A stretch of 64,000 bases of DNA, from positions 732,739 through 796,738 of the forward strand of contig JAVSML010024021.1 of NCBI GenBank assembly GCA_038503035.1, in the 5' to 3' direction. The position numbers and the translations under genes were made by a program. The stretch is from Crocodylus rhombifer (taxonomy: Eukaryota; Chordata; Crocodylia; Crocodylidae). Within the stretch, counting starts at the first letter, position 1, and each line of letters opens with the position of its first letter. Under the pieces are notes generated by a model that was not told the origin of the DNA, did not search any database, and was given only the letters and a program-made list of their open reading frames with translations. Below are positions 21,236-33,002 of this stretch, one piece after another.

Positions 21236-21600
21236 AAATGGGATGTAGAATACAAATTGTAACGTGGTGAGTTGATTGTCGATTGTTGGGTTTTCGAGGC
21301 CCTTGTTTTCGCTGGGATACGCCCAGACGGGGAGGCTGAGAACTGGTCTGAAGAGGTGATCAGGCCTACAGAGTTTTCCAGTTGTTGTCTCTACCGTTTC
21401 TCACTCTTTTGCCTCTTTATAGATGTTGGTTGGACTGCCTCTATGACACTAACTATGATATAAGTTAAGCTTATACACCTTTAGATAAGAAGTGAAATTT
21501 ACAGAGTACACTTGTGTGGCCTAGTGCCAGCAGAGAGCAGTACCAGGCACTTATTTTGATTAACAGTTAAGACTTCAAGGTTACATAAATGTGAGACTGC

Positions 21601-22366
21601 CGCATGGCAGTTATACAGAAAAGAAAAGAAAAATATAAAACAGTTACAAAATTTCAAGTACTATTTTGAACTGTTTCACTGTGAACCAGTTTGACGTTAT
21701 ATGTGCACAACAAATTTGGTGATACAGGTCTGGTCGGTTCTCCAGGAATTGGACACTGCATTGCATTGCTCCCCTTCCCCCACTCACTGACCCCCTCCCC
21801 CCCCCAACATACATACTGCTTCAACTGGCCACTCTGGTACACAGCCAAAAAGCTTTTGCCCTATTTTTTTTCTTTTGTTGGGACTTGTCATCCATCACCC
21901 TCCCCTTCAATGCTTGTTTAGTAAAAGCTATTTTTCTAATAACTAGCTGTGAATTATTCAACCATGTCCTCTTGTTGTGCCTCCCTGCACCCCCCAAACT
22001 TTGTTGTGGAAACCAAAAAGCTCAGTAAAGATATTCCATTTCCCCCAAAGTCAGGCAGGTATGCTGCAGACTTCATTCAATTTCAGGCTACTAAAGTTTA
22101 TTGTACTTAGAATCTGGCTTTTCAGTAGTTTTGCTGCATTCCTTCCCTATTCTCCCTATCTCATCCATTTGGCTCTGGCTTCTCCCACTCTTCTTCCAGG
22201 CCTTTTCTAAAGTTACCTTAATCTTTCCCCTTCTCTCAACTCAAGACTGTGAATCACCATTTTTACGCTTTCTGTTCTTTCCTTTTCTCAGTCTTCTAGG
22301 ACCCCTAAGATATTTTTCCCATTTTTGACAGAGGCATTGAAGTCCTAAGCATATGCCAGGTCATAA
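21601..22366. other. Intergenic stretch
   Basis: Pyrimidine-rich unique-looking sequence with a C run near 21790-21800. No gene or element recognised. Confidence 0.5.
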
Positions 22367-22562
22367 TGGGTGTGTCTACACATGCACTTTAATATGCATT
22401 AGCCTATTTAAATGCACATCAAAGCACCACTAAAAAACCTATGCTCCTTTGTTAATGCGGGTTAAGATAGGCTAATGCATATTCTCCTAGTACCTCACAA
22501 TGCAGGTACTAGATTTAATGTGCATTAACTGAAGCATGTTAATGCACATGTAGACACACCCA
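22367..22562. mobile_element. MITE-like element with terminal and internal inverted repeats
   Basis: The left end is TGGGTGTGTCTACACATGCA and the right end, reverse-complemented, TGGGTGTGTCTACATGTGCA, about 18 of 20 identical. Inside, ATGCATTAGCCTAT is mirrored by ATAGGCTAATGCAT. At 196 bp and non-coding it is a typical MITE. A 3-bp AAT flanks both sides, but this could be chance, so the superfamily is unassigned. Similar GTCTACA-type ends occur near 57345 and 63780. Confidence 0.75.
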
Positions 22563-25174
22563 ATGTCCTGAGTGTGTTGTGGAAAAAGTGCTAGTTTAAA
22601 GAGGAATGTATGAAAGAAGAAGGAAATATGGATAGTCAATGTATGGGAGGGAGACTCGGAGGCATGAAGGAATACCGGGAAGCGCAAGTGACCAGAATAC
22701 TGAGCAGGAGTAGTCCTTTCAAGCTTCTGTGGTTCTCCAACATACCCAGCTTCATCATCCTTCTCATTTGATGATATAGGTATCAGTATTAAGCTAGTAA
22801 TATTGTGGTATGTCCTCTCATTTTAGAGTCTTTTTGCCTGTCCCCATCCCTTTTCATCTCTTTTGATAAATCACTTTGCTGGTTACCTCATCCTGTCTTG
22901 CACCTGAGACCCAGAACTTAAAGTACTACAGTTATGTTGCTTTATCTCTTCAGTATGGATAATGTTGTACAGAAATAAGTCTCCACATAGGACATTACTG
23001 ATTTAATATCTCTGCATGGGTGGGAGGAAAAAAAAATCCTTGTCCTGTATAGACAAGGCTTAATTTTAATCTTCCCTCACTAACTATAAGACAATTTGCA
23101 ATGGCACATGGGGGATAAGTACTAAAAAGCTGGGTGGACCTCTCCTTAACTGAGGTTGGCTGCTAAGTAGAGATGAGAAAGGGACTAAGGGGAAAATAGG
23201 AGTTGTTGAAAAGGAAGGCAACATATCTATAAAATAGAAAAAAAAAAAAAAAACAACCACCCCAAACCTCCAATCCATGTTGTTATAATTTTTCATAGAG
23301 ATTAAAATGGTCATTAGGGAGAAATTATTAAAAATGATGATGCAGCTGCCACAGTTTAAGTTATTATATCCCTGAAGCCTGCTGCTATCTCCTTGAAATA
23401 CTGCACTATTCTCCCCAAGTTCATAACAAAATGTTGTCAGAAAAAAATGTTTTCTGAATAAGTTTGCAAGGCCACATTATTATTATAATTTACTTTGTAA
23501 TGAGCAAGGCATTTATTTGTCTGAAAACCCTATTCCTTTCTTGGACATTTGTTTTAGAAAGCCCAGTCATGATGTTGCATGTGTGTGAAGTTACTCTGCT
23601 AATTTACCTCAGGAGCAAAATGTTTGAGTGAGTGACAGCTGTGGGAAACCTAAAACTTAATAAATATGCATGTGTAGTCTTTTTGGTGCCCTGGGCAGCC
23701 CAGGCACTGGAACAGAGGAAGTGGGATTCAAAGCTCCAGCAGCGAGGGTCTCCAAAGTAGCCAGGATCCAGAAGCCAGGCAGTGGCAGCAGGTGGGGTGC
23801 TGGTAGAGGGTGCGAATAAAACCCATGCCAAGTAATAATATAAAATACTAAATTCAGCAGCACGATTAACAATCTATTTGCATGATCCCTCTTCCCTTAC
23901 CTTCCCACTCCAGAGCATGGAGCCTCCCTACCTGCTGGTTTCTGGCCACTTCTGCCTGTTTTTCTCTGTTGGAGGACATAGCTATTTCAATACACCCCCT
24001 TCCCCTTAGTCAGTACCTAAGACTTCTGTGCCCCTCACCATTGCTATTGCTTAGCATAGCAGAAGAATTAATATGTAGGCTTTTACTTTCCAGGAATGTA
24101 ATGGAAAGTTATCATAGAATAGCAGAGTTAGTGGAAACCAAAGGACACTTTAGCAGAGGGAAAATATTCTCACTTCTCCCACTTGAAGACTTCAAGATAT
24201 GTCTGCTAGTGAGATTTGAGATAGAGGGGAAAACATTTTTTTAAATCGCATAGGGTGTTAGCATCTTCTATGCCTGAGGGATTCAGGTGCTATAAATACA
24301 AATAAATAAAATGTTAAAATATTCCAAAATTAGATGGTAAATAAGTTAGGGCCAGATTGTGGCCAAGCACAGGTGCTACATTTCTACTAGGAGAATCATT
24401 GCTCTCCCTGTAGAATCTAGGATTAGATTGGATCTATGTACAAATGTTCATTCAATTTTTCCCAGAGGAACATGGCCCCCTGCAGGGGAAAGATCATTCA
24501 GATTGACCTGGAAGATCTCCCTTGTGAAAGAGTTATTTTTGCAAAAATAACACCTGTATACTTCTCCACTCCCCCCACAGTCTGGTCTAGGAGAGGAGTG
24601 GAGCAGCCTCCTGACACACCCTGCCTCTTCCCCAGATGGGAACTGCAAAATTGGCAGCATGGGTGGCAATGGAAAGCCAGGGTTATGGGGAAGTGAGCTT
24701 GGAGAGGCTCTACCCCAGCCCAGTTTCCACCCCCAGTCTTTGAAACCACCTAGGATGCATGCTTTAAATGTCACTCTCCACTCTAGTTCCTGTAGCCCTG
24801 CTGGTTTTAAAAGTTTCCCCAGCTACCCAGCTGAGCAGTGCAGGTGGCAGTATCAAAGCTTGGAGGGCTGGGAACAGGGCTGGAGAAGCTCCCTCTGCCC
24901 CAGTTCCTGGCCACATGGACTTTAAACACTGTGTGCGCCATCTAGGCAGTAGACATCATGATTTAAAAGCTTGGGGGGAGGAGGGTGCCTTTTGACAGTT
25001 TGCCCACTTCCCACTGAGAGGAGAGGATGGACTGCAACGTAGTGGGTTCCTCTAAGGGCAAGAGAGGCCCAGAGAACAGCCCTCTAGTGTTCAATGACTA
25101 GAGGAGTCACCTGTGTAGCCCTCCAGCCAGGGAGCTGGAACATATGTGTGCTCCGGTTCCCTTGCTACTTTTCT

Positions 25175-25217
25175 ACTAGTAAGAATTTCAGTGAAATTCA
25201 GTGAAATTCTTACTAGT
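25175..25217. repeat. Perfect 16-bp hairpin
   Basis: ACTAGTAAGAATTTCA (25175-25190) and TGAAATTCTTACTAGT (25202-25217) are exact reverse complements around an 11-base loop. The loop region also holds a tandem GTGAAATTC 9-mer. Confidence 0.95.
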
Positions 25218-28200
25218 GTGAATGATCAGCTGTATTTCAGCCTTTTGTGGCTACACAAAGCCATTAGGGACAGTAAATGCCGCCCACCCCACTCCATCTC
25301 CTTCTCTCTCTCATTCTAGAGAGACTGTACACAACACAATTGCCTTTTTCTCTAGCTGTAAAGAACAATGACAGTAATAGGCCCAGTACCCTGTTGGCCA
25401 ATGAAAACAGCAGTGCGATCTGCTTTGAGATCCTATGTGGGACAGCACTGTATACATGGACAATCAGAGTGCTTCATGCCCTCTGTGTTTAACACATGTT
25501 CTCATATGACTTGGAGGTGGTGCCTCATGGCAGCAAGACCAGAGCAAGTCTTACCCAGCCTGATGCACCCTGTACAAGCTGTCCATCATCAAGAGAACCA
25601 GTGACATCCAATGGCAGCTGTGATATGGGGCATATGACATTTGTCCACCACTTAGGCCCTCCCTGCACCTTCAGGTAAGATGTAATTACATCTAATGTAT
25701 GTTCCACATATGTGCATGGCATGAGGTACAATCATGGGATTGTGCATTAGATCCAAACATCCCTGATTGCTGATGCAGGCAATTATTGCCCTATCAGATA
25801 TGGGGATTCTCTTTCCCAACTGTGCCCCATGGGCAGCTGGGACTGAGAGCCCCATCATCTGCAGGACTCTCAGCCCAGACATAGGAGTAAATGGAGTGCC
25901 CCATGGTTGGCAGATGACAATAGCTAGGAGATCACAGCAGCTGCAGTCTCACAGCTACAAACTGCCTACACATGCAAAATAAAGCTGGATAGAAAGCCAC
26001 TAAAATGTTATTACACATTTTTAACAATAACTATATAGCTGATTGGACCTTATTATAGCATGATAGTTAACTTGCATGTATAACCAATCTAAATTTATTG
26101 CACAGTTAACAAGGTAATTGTGCAATAGATATAATATATAGAGGGGGCTTTAGACCTGGTGGTGCCACTGGCATGCTCCTTCTGTACTTTCTTGGACTTC
26201 CCCTGGCTTCATCAGCTTTTTAATGTCCATATATTCTTTGGCACACTGTACTTGTACATCTTTTCCATCCCATAACAAGCAGTCAAGGGGAGCATGATCT
26301 GCCTGGGCAATTTCCTTCTGGGGCAGGCCCAGATGTTGACTCTAAAATGTCACCACAACTGACTCACAGGGGCCAGCTCTGACATCATCCAACTCTTCTG
26401 CTTCCCAGTCCAGGCATATGTCAAATTTGAATTTAGATACTTTACTTTGCAACATAACATGGACCACTTTGTGTTGTGCTGGTTTATCAAGGGGGCCCTC
26501 CACAAGATGGAAGATGGACCTACATACATTACCCCATGAGAGGTATTGAGGGGGTTTCAGTCTCTGGTGACACAGTGTTTTTTGCTGCTAACAAGTGTTT
26601 CATGCTCAGCCCTTGGGAGGGCTCCATGCTTTGCACTTTCACCATTTATTTGTAATATTTTCATAATAAAAGTTTTAAAAAAATGTTCTCTTCTCTCTTT
26701 TTTCTCCCTGTCACTCATCAGAGCAGCCTGAGTCTCTCGATAGTAGTCCAGGGAGAGAAGAGCAGAAAATGCAAGGCTAGTTCTTCTTGTCTCTATAGCT
26801 GGACAAGGGAAGTGGGGAGTAGGTGAATCTCACTACTCTAGCCAGTGTGGATGGAATAATGTGCAGTAGCAGATTACTTCACTGTGGCAGTAGGAAGGGA
26901 GAAGGGAAAGAATGGTGATTTGCATTAACTTTATTGGTACAGGCTTAAGCCCTAAGACTGTAAGTCTGTGATCTCAGTGAAGTCAGAGGAATCCATGAAT
27001 GGAAAAAAATACAATTACAAATCTTTTAGTATTTGCTGCATGATTGGATTGGGGATTTAGGGGAAAACTGAACTTGAAAATGTGGCAAACACTGTTGTTG
27101 CATTTGCAAAGCTATAGATTTAACTAATGGGTTTTTTCTTGTATCCCTCCCTGCGCCTCAATATTTTCTTTCTTCCACTGAAATTTTCTTAGTAGTTCTT
27201 TGTTCACTGATGGGAACCCAGAATGTGACATTTTATGACATCACAAATCCTGTGATAAAAGTTGTGATAAATAATGATTTATCCTTTGCTTTTTGTTGTT
27301 TTGTAGAATATATTCAGTGAACTTGAAAGTGTCCAAAAGAAATTGATTTTGGATAAGCTGATCTAAAGTTAGTTTTGTGCTGTGTGCCCCCACTTAATGT
27401 GAATTGAATATGTAAATCATTGTATAATTCAATTCTTAATTTTGTTTTAGTTTATTTTTTCAAATAAGTATTGACTAAAACTAATGGATCTGCCCGAAAC
27501 TTTCCAAATGTTTTATTTATGAACAGACTTGGTAAATGCAAGTTTTCCATGCTCAGTGCTATAGTTTCACTAACCTCAATATGGAAACTACATAGAGTTT
27601 GAGAAGTGGATTGAAAAGTTCTCTCATTCACTTCAGCATCTGTAAGTACCTCTGTAGTTTCTGACATAATCTTGCAGAACTACTCCTCAGTAAATCACAG
27701 AAACTATCTTTATGGTTCCAAGATCAAGAATATACTCAGGAGCTATCTATCCCTTTTCTCCACTCCCACCCTCTCCTCCTGTTATAGCATGTGGAAGCAT
27801 ACTATTGTCACAAAGTGATATTAAATCAGACTATTGGCTCTTTCTATATTGATGCCAGTAGGTCCTAAATGTAAGCATATATAATACAGATAACATTTTC
27901 TTCTTTTTTCTTTTGCACTGTATAGAAAGGGCAGCATATATTTCTCTTGCATTCTGGTTTGAGTTTTTATGGCAATAATTAGGGAAGATAGTACAAACAA
28001 GACAAAAAATTAGGGGTAAAGAGCTCTCACCAGTTTTCAGGGGAAAGAAAGTCAGATTACAACATCTGCCTGATTTGTTAATATCACTTTTCATTATACA
28101 CAAAAGAAGGATTCAAATGATAAAATTCTGCTGTGTCTTCTCTATTCATCCTTCATTATTAGTTTGATAAATAAATGATACCCTTCCAACAAAATATTCA

Positions 28201-28893
28201 TCTTGTAACATAGTGAAACTCAGGACAAAGCATGTTTCCTGCTCACAAAAATAGAATGTTTGCTATGGTTCTAACTTGCTAGAAAATTATCTGCAAGTAT
28301 CTATATCAAAGGTTTTTTTCTGGCTGAAGCCTCAGCTCTGCAGCATCCTGAACTACTTGGAAAGGTTATTCAACTGGAGCAAGCCATTTCTTCTGATATG
28401 CAGCTCCAGGTCAGCATGAACTTCAAGGGAACAGAAGGAAAGGTGAAAGCTCAGTAAAACAAAGCTCTCCTCCCCTGGATGAACTCTGTTTTGGTTTCAG
28501 CAGGAGAACTAGGGGTGATTCAAGTGGGTTTGTTGAACTTTTTAGTGGGAAGACAGACAGTGTCTCTGTTTGTTCTTGGACACTGACTAGGAACAATTGG
28601 CTAATGTGGAATGAAAGAATAAATTAGGCTAAATGTCCCTTTTTGACTGAAGGGTAGTTGGGAAAGTTTACTTTGCAAGGTAGCTGGAACATCTTAGTCC
28701 TGAGTTTTTGAGGTGAGGCTAGATAAGGACAGTATCACACAATCCATCTGACTGATGGACATGATTGGATGAGGATGTAGGGTGGTCCTGTCCAGCCTCT
28801 CTCTCTATTCAAAGGGTATATTCCACTCCAACACACAGGTATAATTGCATTTAACATTATTCTAAATTAATTGCCAAACTAAGTTAAGAAAAA

Positions 28894-28908
28894 TGCATCA
28901 TCATCATC
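28894..28908. repeat. (CAT)n short simple repeat
   Basis: Five consecutive CAT/ATC units; a minor microsatellite. Confidence 0.85.
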
Positions 28909-30118
28909 ATCTTTGTACTATTAGTTGTTCTTACAAACTACCAACAGTGGGAACAACTTATATATTCAGTTATTGCTTTGAGTTCCTACTGTTCCTGCTG
29001 TGTTCTACTGTTTATGCCACATATCCCCATAGGGAAGTCTTTCCCTCTTCCCTGTTAATTCAAATCTGAATTTTGCTTTTCGTTATAAGCCTTCCAGGAA
29101 AAGAAATTTAGAATTTGTAAAAAGGTAGGTGTGTTTCCAGATCATTTAAGAGTGACATATGAAAAATCACTGAAGAAAATATGTTGCTTTAGTTTGTTAT
29201 AAAGAAGTGCTGTGAACTATTAACGTGTCAAATGGATTCCATTAAGAGATGAATGAAAAAATGTGGAATCTCTAGAAAAAACATTCAGAAGATAAATAAT
29301 GATCAAATGTTGACATAATCCATTGAGGCATATATTTTATAGAAAGTAACTTGCATAACAAAGAACCAGAAAGTAAAGCTGTAACAGGAAATGCAGTCAT
29401 CATTTGTGCACTCACATCTTGGCTATTTAACCTGATATAACCTCTTATCTTTGCACAGACTGTTAGTTTTTCTTATGCTTCTAAAATGGACACCAATTTA
29501 AGAAGATTCACTTACCCCTGCATACCTCTGCATTTAGCCCCATGTATTTTCTGCTTTCCACTTAACTACTCATGTTTGAGATGATTGAACATGGCTTAGA
29601 ACTGGATTCCCCTGGCTCTGCAACCAATTCCTGTCTTGCTGCCAAAACTATTCCTTGAAATCAAAGAAGTGGCATCAGGCATAAGTCAGAGCAGGATCTG
29701 CCTCCTGGTGTTTTAGATAAGAACTTTCAGAAGTTAACATAGAGGAACTCATTGGGAATCAATGCATACTGTGATCTTGATTGATGTCAGTTTCTGGAGA
29801 CCTTTGGTTTTAAAAGAAGTTAAGCATTTTGCCATCCTTCCATATATTGCAGATGGTAGGTAGCTATTGTGTACTCTGTTGTACTCTGTAGGATACCTGT
29901 TTTGAGACACCAAATGGTAGGTAATTGCCTCAGGATCAGGTTTAAATTGTTCACAAAAAATGATTACATCTTTACCTCCACTCTCATATTGTAGGATTCT
30001 TAGGATATATTCTATTTTCCTTGGAAGAGACTAGCCTCTTTTTGGAAACTTTTCATTGAGACAAATGAGTTTTGGTTTTAACCTAATCTACAAATTTAAA
30101 AAAAGAGGAAAGAATGTT

Positions 30119-31170
30119 GCTTTGTGAACCCATGGAGGGTCTAATGGGCACTCAAACTTCAAAGCCCAAGGTGGGTTCCCATCTCTTACTTGCCCACCGT
30201 GACTTGGTTTTAAGGACAGAGTGGGAGGTTCCTTGGGAGATGCAATGTCTTTCTCACTTGTGCTGACTGGATGCAGTAGTGAGGGACTTGGGGCTTCACC
30301 TCCCCTGCCCTCTGTTCACTCACCAGCTGGAATACCACCATGGCATAGGCCAGGGTTGGATGTCACCTGATTATAATTTAATCTCTGACACCCCTACCAA
30401 ACTTGGGGCAACTTTACCTCTTCCCTGAGTCAGTGTCTGGTGTGACTAGCTAAAGCTGGTCAGCTTCTGCCAATCTTTCTGAAGGCAACAACTATTACTA
30501 CTGCCCCTTCCTGCTGGATTTTCCTGGGTCATGCCAGGCCAAATCTCCTGGGATGACACTCTCTTTACTTGTAACAACTTTTGGCAAATAAAGAAGACTG
30601 TAACTCAAAAATCCCCTAGTGTCTAGTAATGTGACACTCAGGGTCTTGGACTCATGTGTCCGAAGTCCAGTGATGGGCTCACCGCAGCGATGGGTCCCAC
30701 CAATCACCCTCAGGGGCTTGTTTTCTAGTGCTTCAGTGGGGAGGCACTCCCTGCTCTCCCCTGTGGCTGGCTATGCCGGCTTCTCTGGCTTCGTGCCTGC
30801 CCATGCAGGCTTCTCCAGTGTAGTGCCTGCCGGTGCAGGCTTCTCCTGGATCAGCAGAGACTCTCCCTGCCACTTGTGCTGCTTTCCCAGTATTGCCGGT
30901 GTCTGGGGCTTGCCAGTGCCCTGGATGCTTTTTATGATGTCATTGGAGGTGCAGTTTCCCACATGCAGGGAGAGCATGCTTTTAACATGCTTAGGAAATG
31001 GCACATGTGCCTCGACATCTTTGGCTGGATGGCTGTAAGGGAGGTAAACAGCTCTTCAGCCCACACAGGGCTATGCTCCCCCTCCACTTGGGGTCTGTCA
31101 TGGTGGGAAACGCCTTGCTCCCGGAATCTCTGGGAGCCAATTCACCCAGCGTGTGATGCTGCATAATAAC
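30119..31170. repeat. GC-rich repeat-like block with a 30-bp tandem motif
   Basis: The composition rises clearly above the surrounding AT-rich sequence. An AATAAA signal lies at about 30587. At about 30770-30850, GCAGGCTTCTCC-cored units repeat at about 30-bp spacing (roughly three copies). The plus-strand open frame of 139 codons here translates that repeat (AGYAGFSGFVPAHAGFSS) and matches no family I know. It may be a decayed LTR or an unclassified repeat; no termini are evident. Confidence 0.35.
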
Positions 31171-32992
31171 AGTTACAGTTGACCTTTGTATAACTACTTC
31201 TTAGAAGTGTTATTGATAGGTGAGGGGAAGACACAAACTAAGCTAGATTTTCCCAGTTTTCCTTGGTTCACAGTGAGATAGTTGGAAAGGAGCAGTAAAA
31301 AGTTTAATGAAATAAAAAAAGGTGACTGTTTAATTCAACCACTTAAAAGTCCCAAATCTAATTTAGTCATTCAATTTATTGGCATTACAATATGGCTACA
31401 TTAGGCGGAACAACAATTTTCATAGTCAATAATTCAGAGATTTCCTTTTTAGTTCCTTCTGACTTTCCAAATTTCCATCTCATGATCAAAGTTTACAGTT
31501 TCTGAACAACAACAGCAAAAGAGATCTGCTAAACTGTCTAAAGGTGGAAATGAGAATCCGGATTCTCTGAAGAGAAAGCCCACAGTCATTTGCTTGAAAA
31601 TCCTTGAGTTTAAGATGGGAAGTCAAGCTAATTTTTAGTTGTGCCTGGCTAAGTTAGTAGATAGGGTTAACATGCATTTATGCAACGTAAGTCAGAATAA
31701 GGAGATGAGACTAAGATGAGTGTTTTGGTGCTGCCTGTTCAGCTCATGGAATTTTCTTGTTATTTCTTTGTCTTACAAAAAAAATGGAATTTTATTAAAA
31801 CCAGGTTTAACAGAATGAGACAGCCTTATTGTAAATTCCTTAAGTGTCCATTTTATTCATTTACAAATTAATAAAGTTTTCCTGTACTAATACCTGAAAT
31901 GTGAAGAATTCCTGCTGAATTTGTAATGGTAAGAAAAAAAAACACACTCATGTTGATTCATAGATATAACCCAATATTATATAGCTAGAAAGCATTATGG
32001 GGGGGAGGAGGGATTATGTAGCAAGAGAATAGAGTTTATAAGAACAACAATAAACCAGCATATAATTTCAAAAAACTTCAGTTGAGTTTTTTTTACAGTC
32101 CCTAGATCTTGCCTACATGTTGCATTAAGCACCATGGTCTTCAACTTAGACATGAAGAGATTAGTCACAGAGATGATTTTGAGTTGTGGTAGTGGTATTA
32201 CTACTACTGCTACTGCTGCTGCTGCTGCTACTACTACTACTAATAATAATAAATGTGCCAAGATGTGTATTTGGGTAGAAGCAAAATTTACAAATGTGGC
32301 TAAAAGTCAGTGAACAGTTGCAAGACTGAATGGGGGGAGGGTTAAAAGTTGTCAGACCACTTTATTTTGACATTTTCAAATGAAATGTTTTGTTTTAGAA
32401 ATGCCAAAATGTTATTTCAATACATTCCCTTGTCCTGGACCTTAATTCATACAGGGGAAAGAAGAAGTGAGAGAACATAATTAAAATCTCTCTTAGGTAC
32501 AGCAAGACTATTTTCAGATCAAAGCATTTGGGGTTTTAAACCTTAGCTGCAGAAAAGAAGGTTTTTTGGGGAGGGAGAATTGTACAGAAACTAGTGGCGG
32601 GGGATTGTTTTGCTTTTTGAAAATAAAAAGCCCAACTTTCCATCAAAGTGAGAGAGATATATGTGGAAAGTGTTTCTACCAGCCTTTACCATAACTGAAG
32701 TTGGTATACATGGCAGCTTTCAATCCAACTTGTTCCATTACAAGGAAGTTACTATATCCATTTGCAATAGTTTTCTTACAAAAGAGAAGAAAGTTTAGCA
32801 TCAAAAAAGACTTAGTGACTAAAGTGCATCTCCCTGTTTCAAAAGATTTCTCTCTGTAATCCAGAATCAAATCACATAACTTTTCTGAATAAAAATAAAA
32901 TGTTGTTGACTCTCTCTCATTCCCCGAGAACAGGAGCTATTTTTACCACCTGACCCCTACCCTGGGATGAGCAGACTCTCCCACAATGAATC
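31171..32992. other. AT-rich intergenic stretch
   Basis: No gene. A compound trinucleotide repeat is listed separately; the rest is unremarkable. Confidence 0.5.
32196..32253. repeat. Compound trinucleotide microsatellite (TAC/TGC/TAA)
   Basis: ACTACTACTGCTACTGCTGC is followed by further GCT, then ACT, then AAT units, about 19 triplets in all. The minus-strand poly-Ala/Val frame across it is an artefact. Confidence 0.92.
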
Positions 32993-33002
32993 NNNNNNNN
33001 NN
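32993..33002. other. Assembly gap (10 N)
   Basis: Ten consecutive N; true size unknown. Confidence 0.99.

Larger units (their letters stand above)
20584..21600. mobile_element. LTR-like or unclassified repeat block with CpG-rich end
   Basis: The block starts TGTTGCGGAATGCCGG and its first 140 bases are strikingly CpG-rich (GGAGCGGGCGAGCGCGCGGC near 20640) in an otherwise CpG-poor window. A 113-bp segment is repeated directly at an offset of exactly 350. The minus strand shows TATAAAG-type boxes near 20690 and 21420 and a GAATAAAACC signal near 20950, reminiscent of a rearranged LTR. I could not find matched TG...CA termini or a TSD, and no gag or pol is present. The right boundary is approximate. 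Confidence 0.4.
22563..29999. other. AT-rich intergenic stretch
   Basis: No gene recognised. GC-richer patches lie at 23690-23830, 24580-24990 and 25500-25960, and poly-A at about 23238-23256. A perfect hairpin is listed separately. The many open frames of 60-120 codons have no recognisable domain and no consistent codon bias. Confidence 0.5.

Noticed and set aside
25678..25693. AGATGTAATTACATCT 16-bp palindrome
   Set aside because: Perfect, but short and AT-rich; expected by chance at this scale and not linked to other structure.
26150..26650. Possible Harbinger Myb/SANT-like coding remnant on the minus strand
   Set aside because: A short open stretch around KLMKPGEV looked suggestive, but no trihelix tryptophans or other diagnostic motif could be found.
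30619..31038. 139-codon plus-strand open frame
   Set aside because: It contains tandem-repeat translation, lacks a known domain, and is not supported by splice sites or codon bias.
32195..32261. Minus-strand Ala/Val-rich peptide
   Set aside because: Translation of the TAC/TGC trinucleotide microsatellite.
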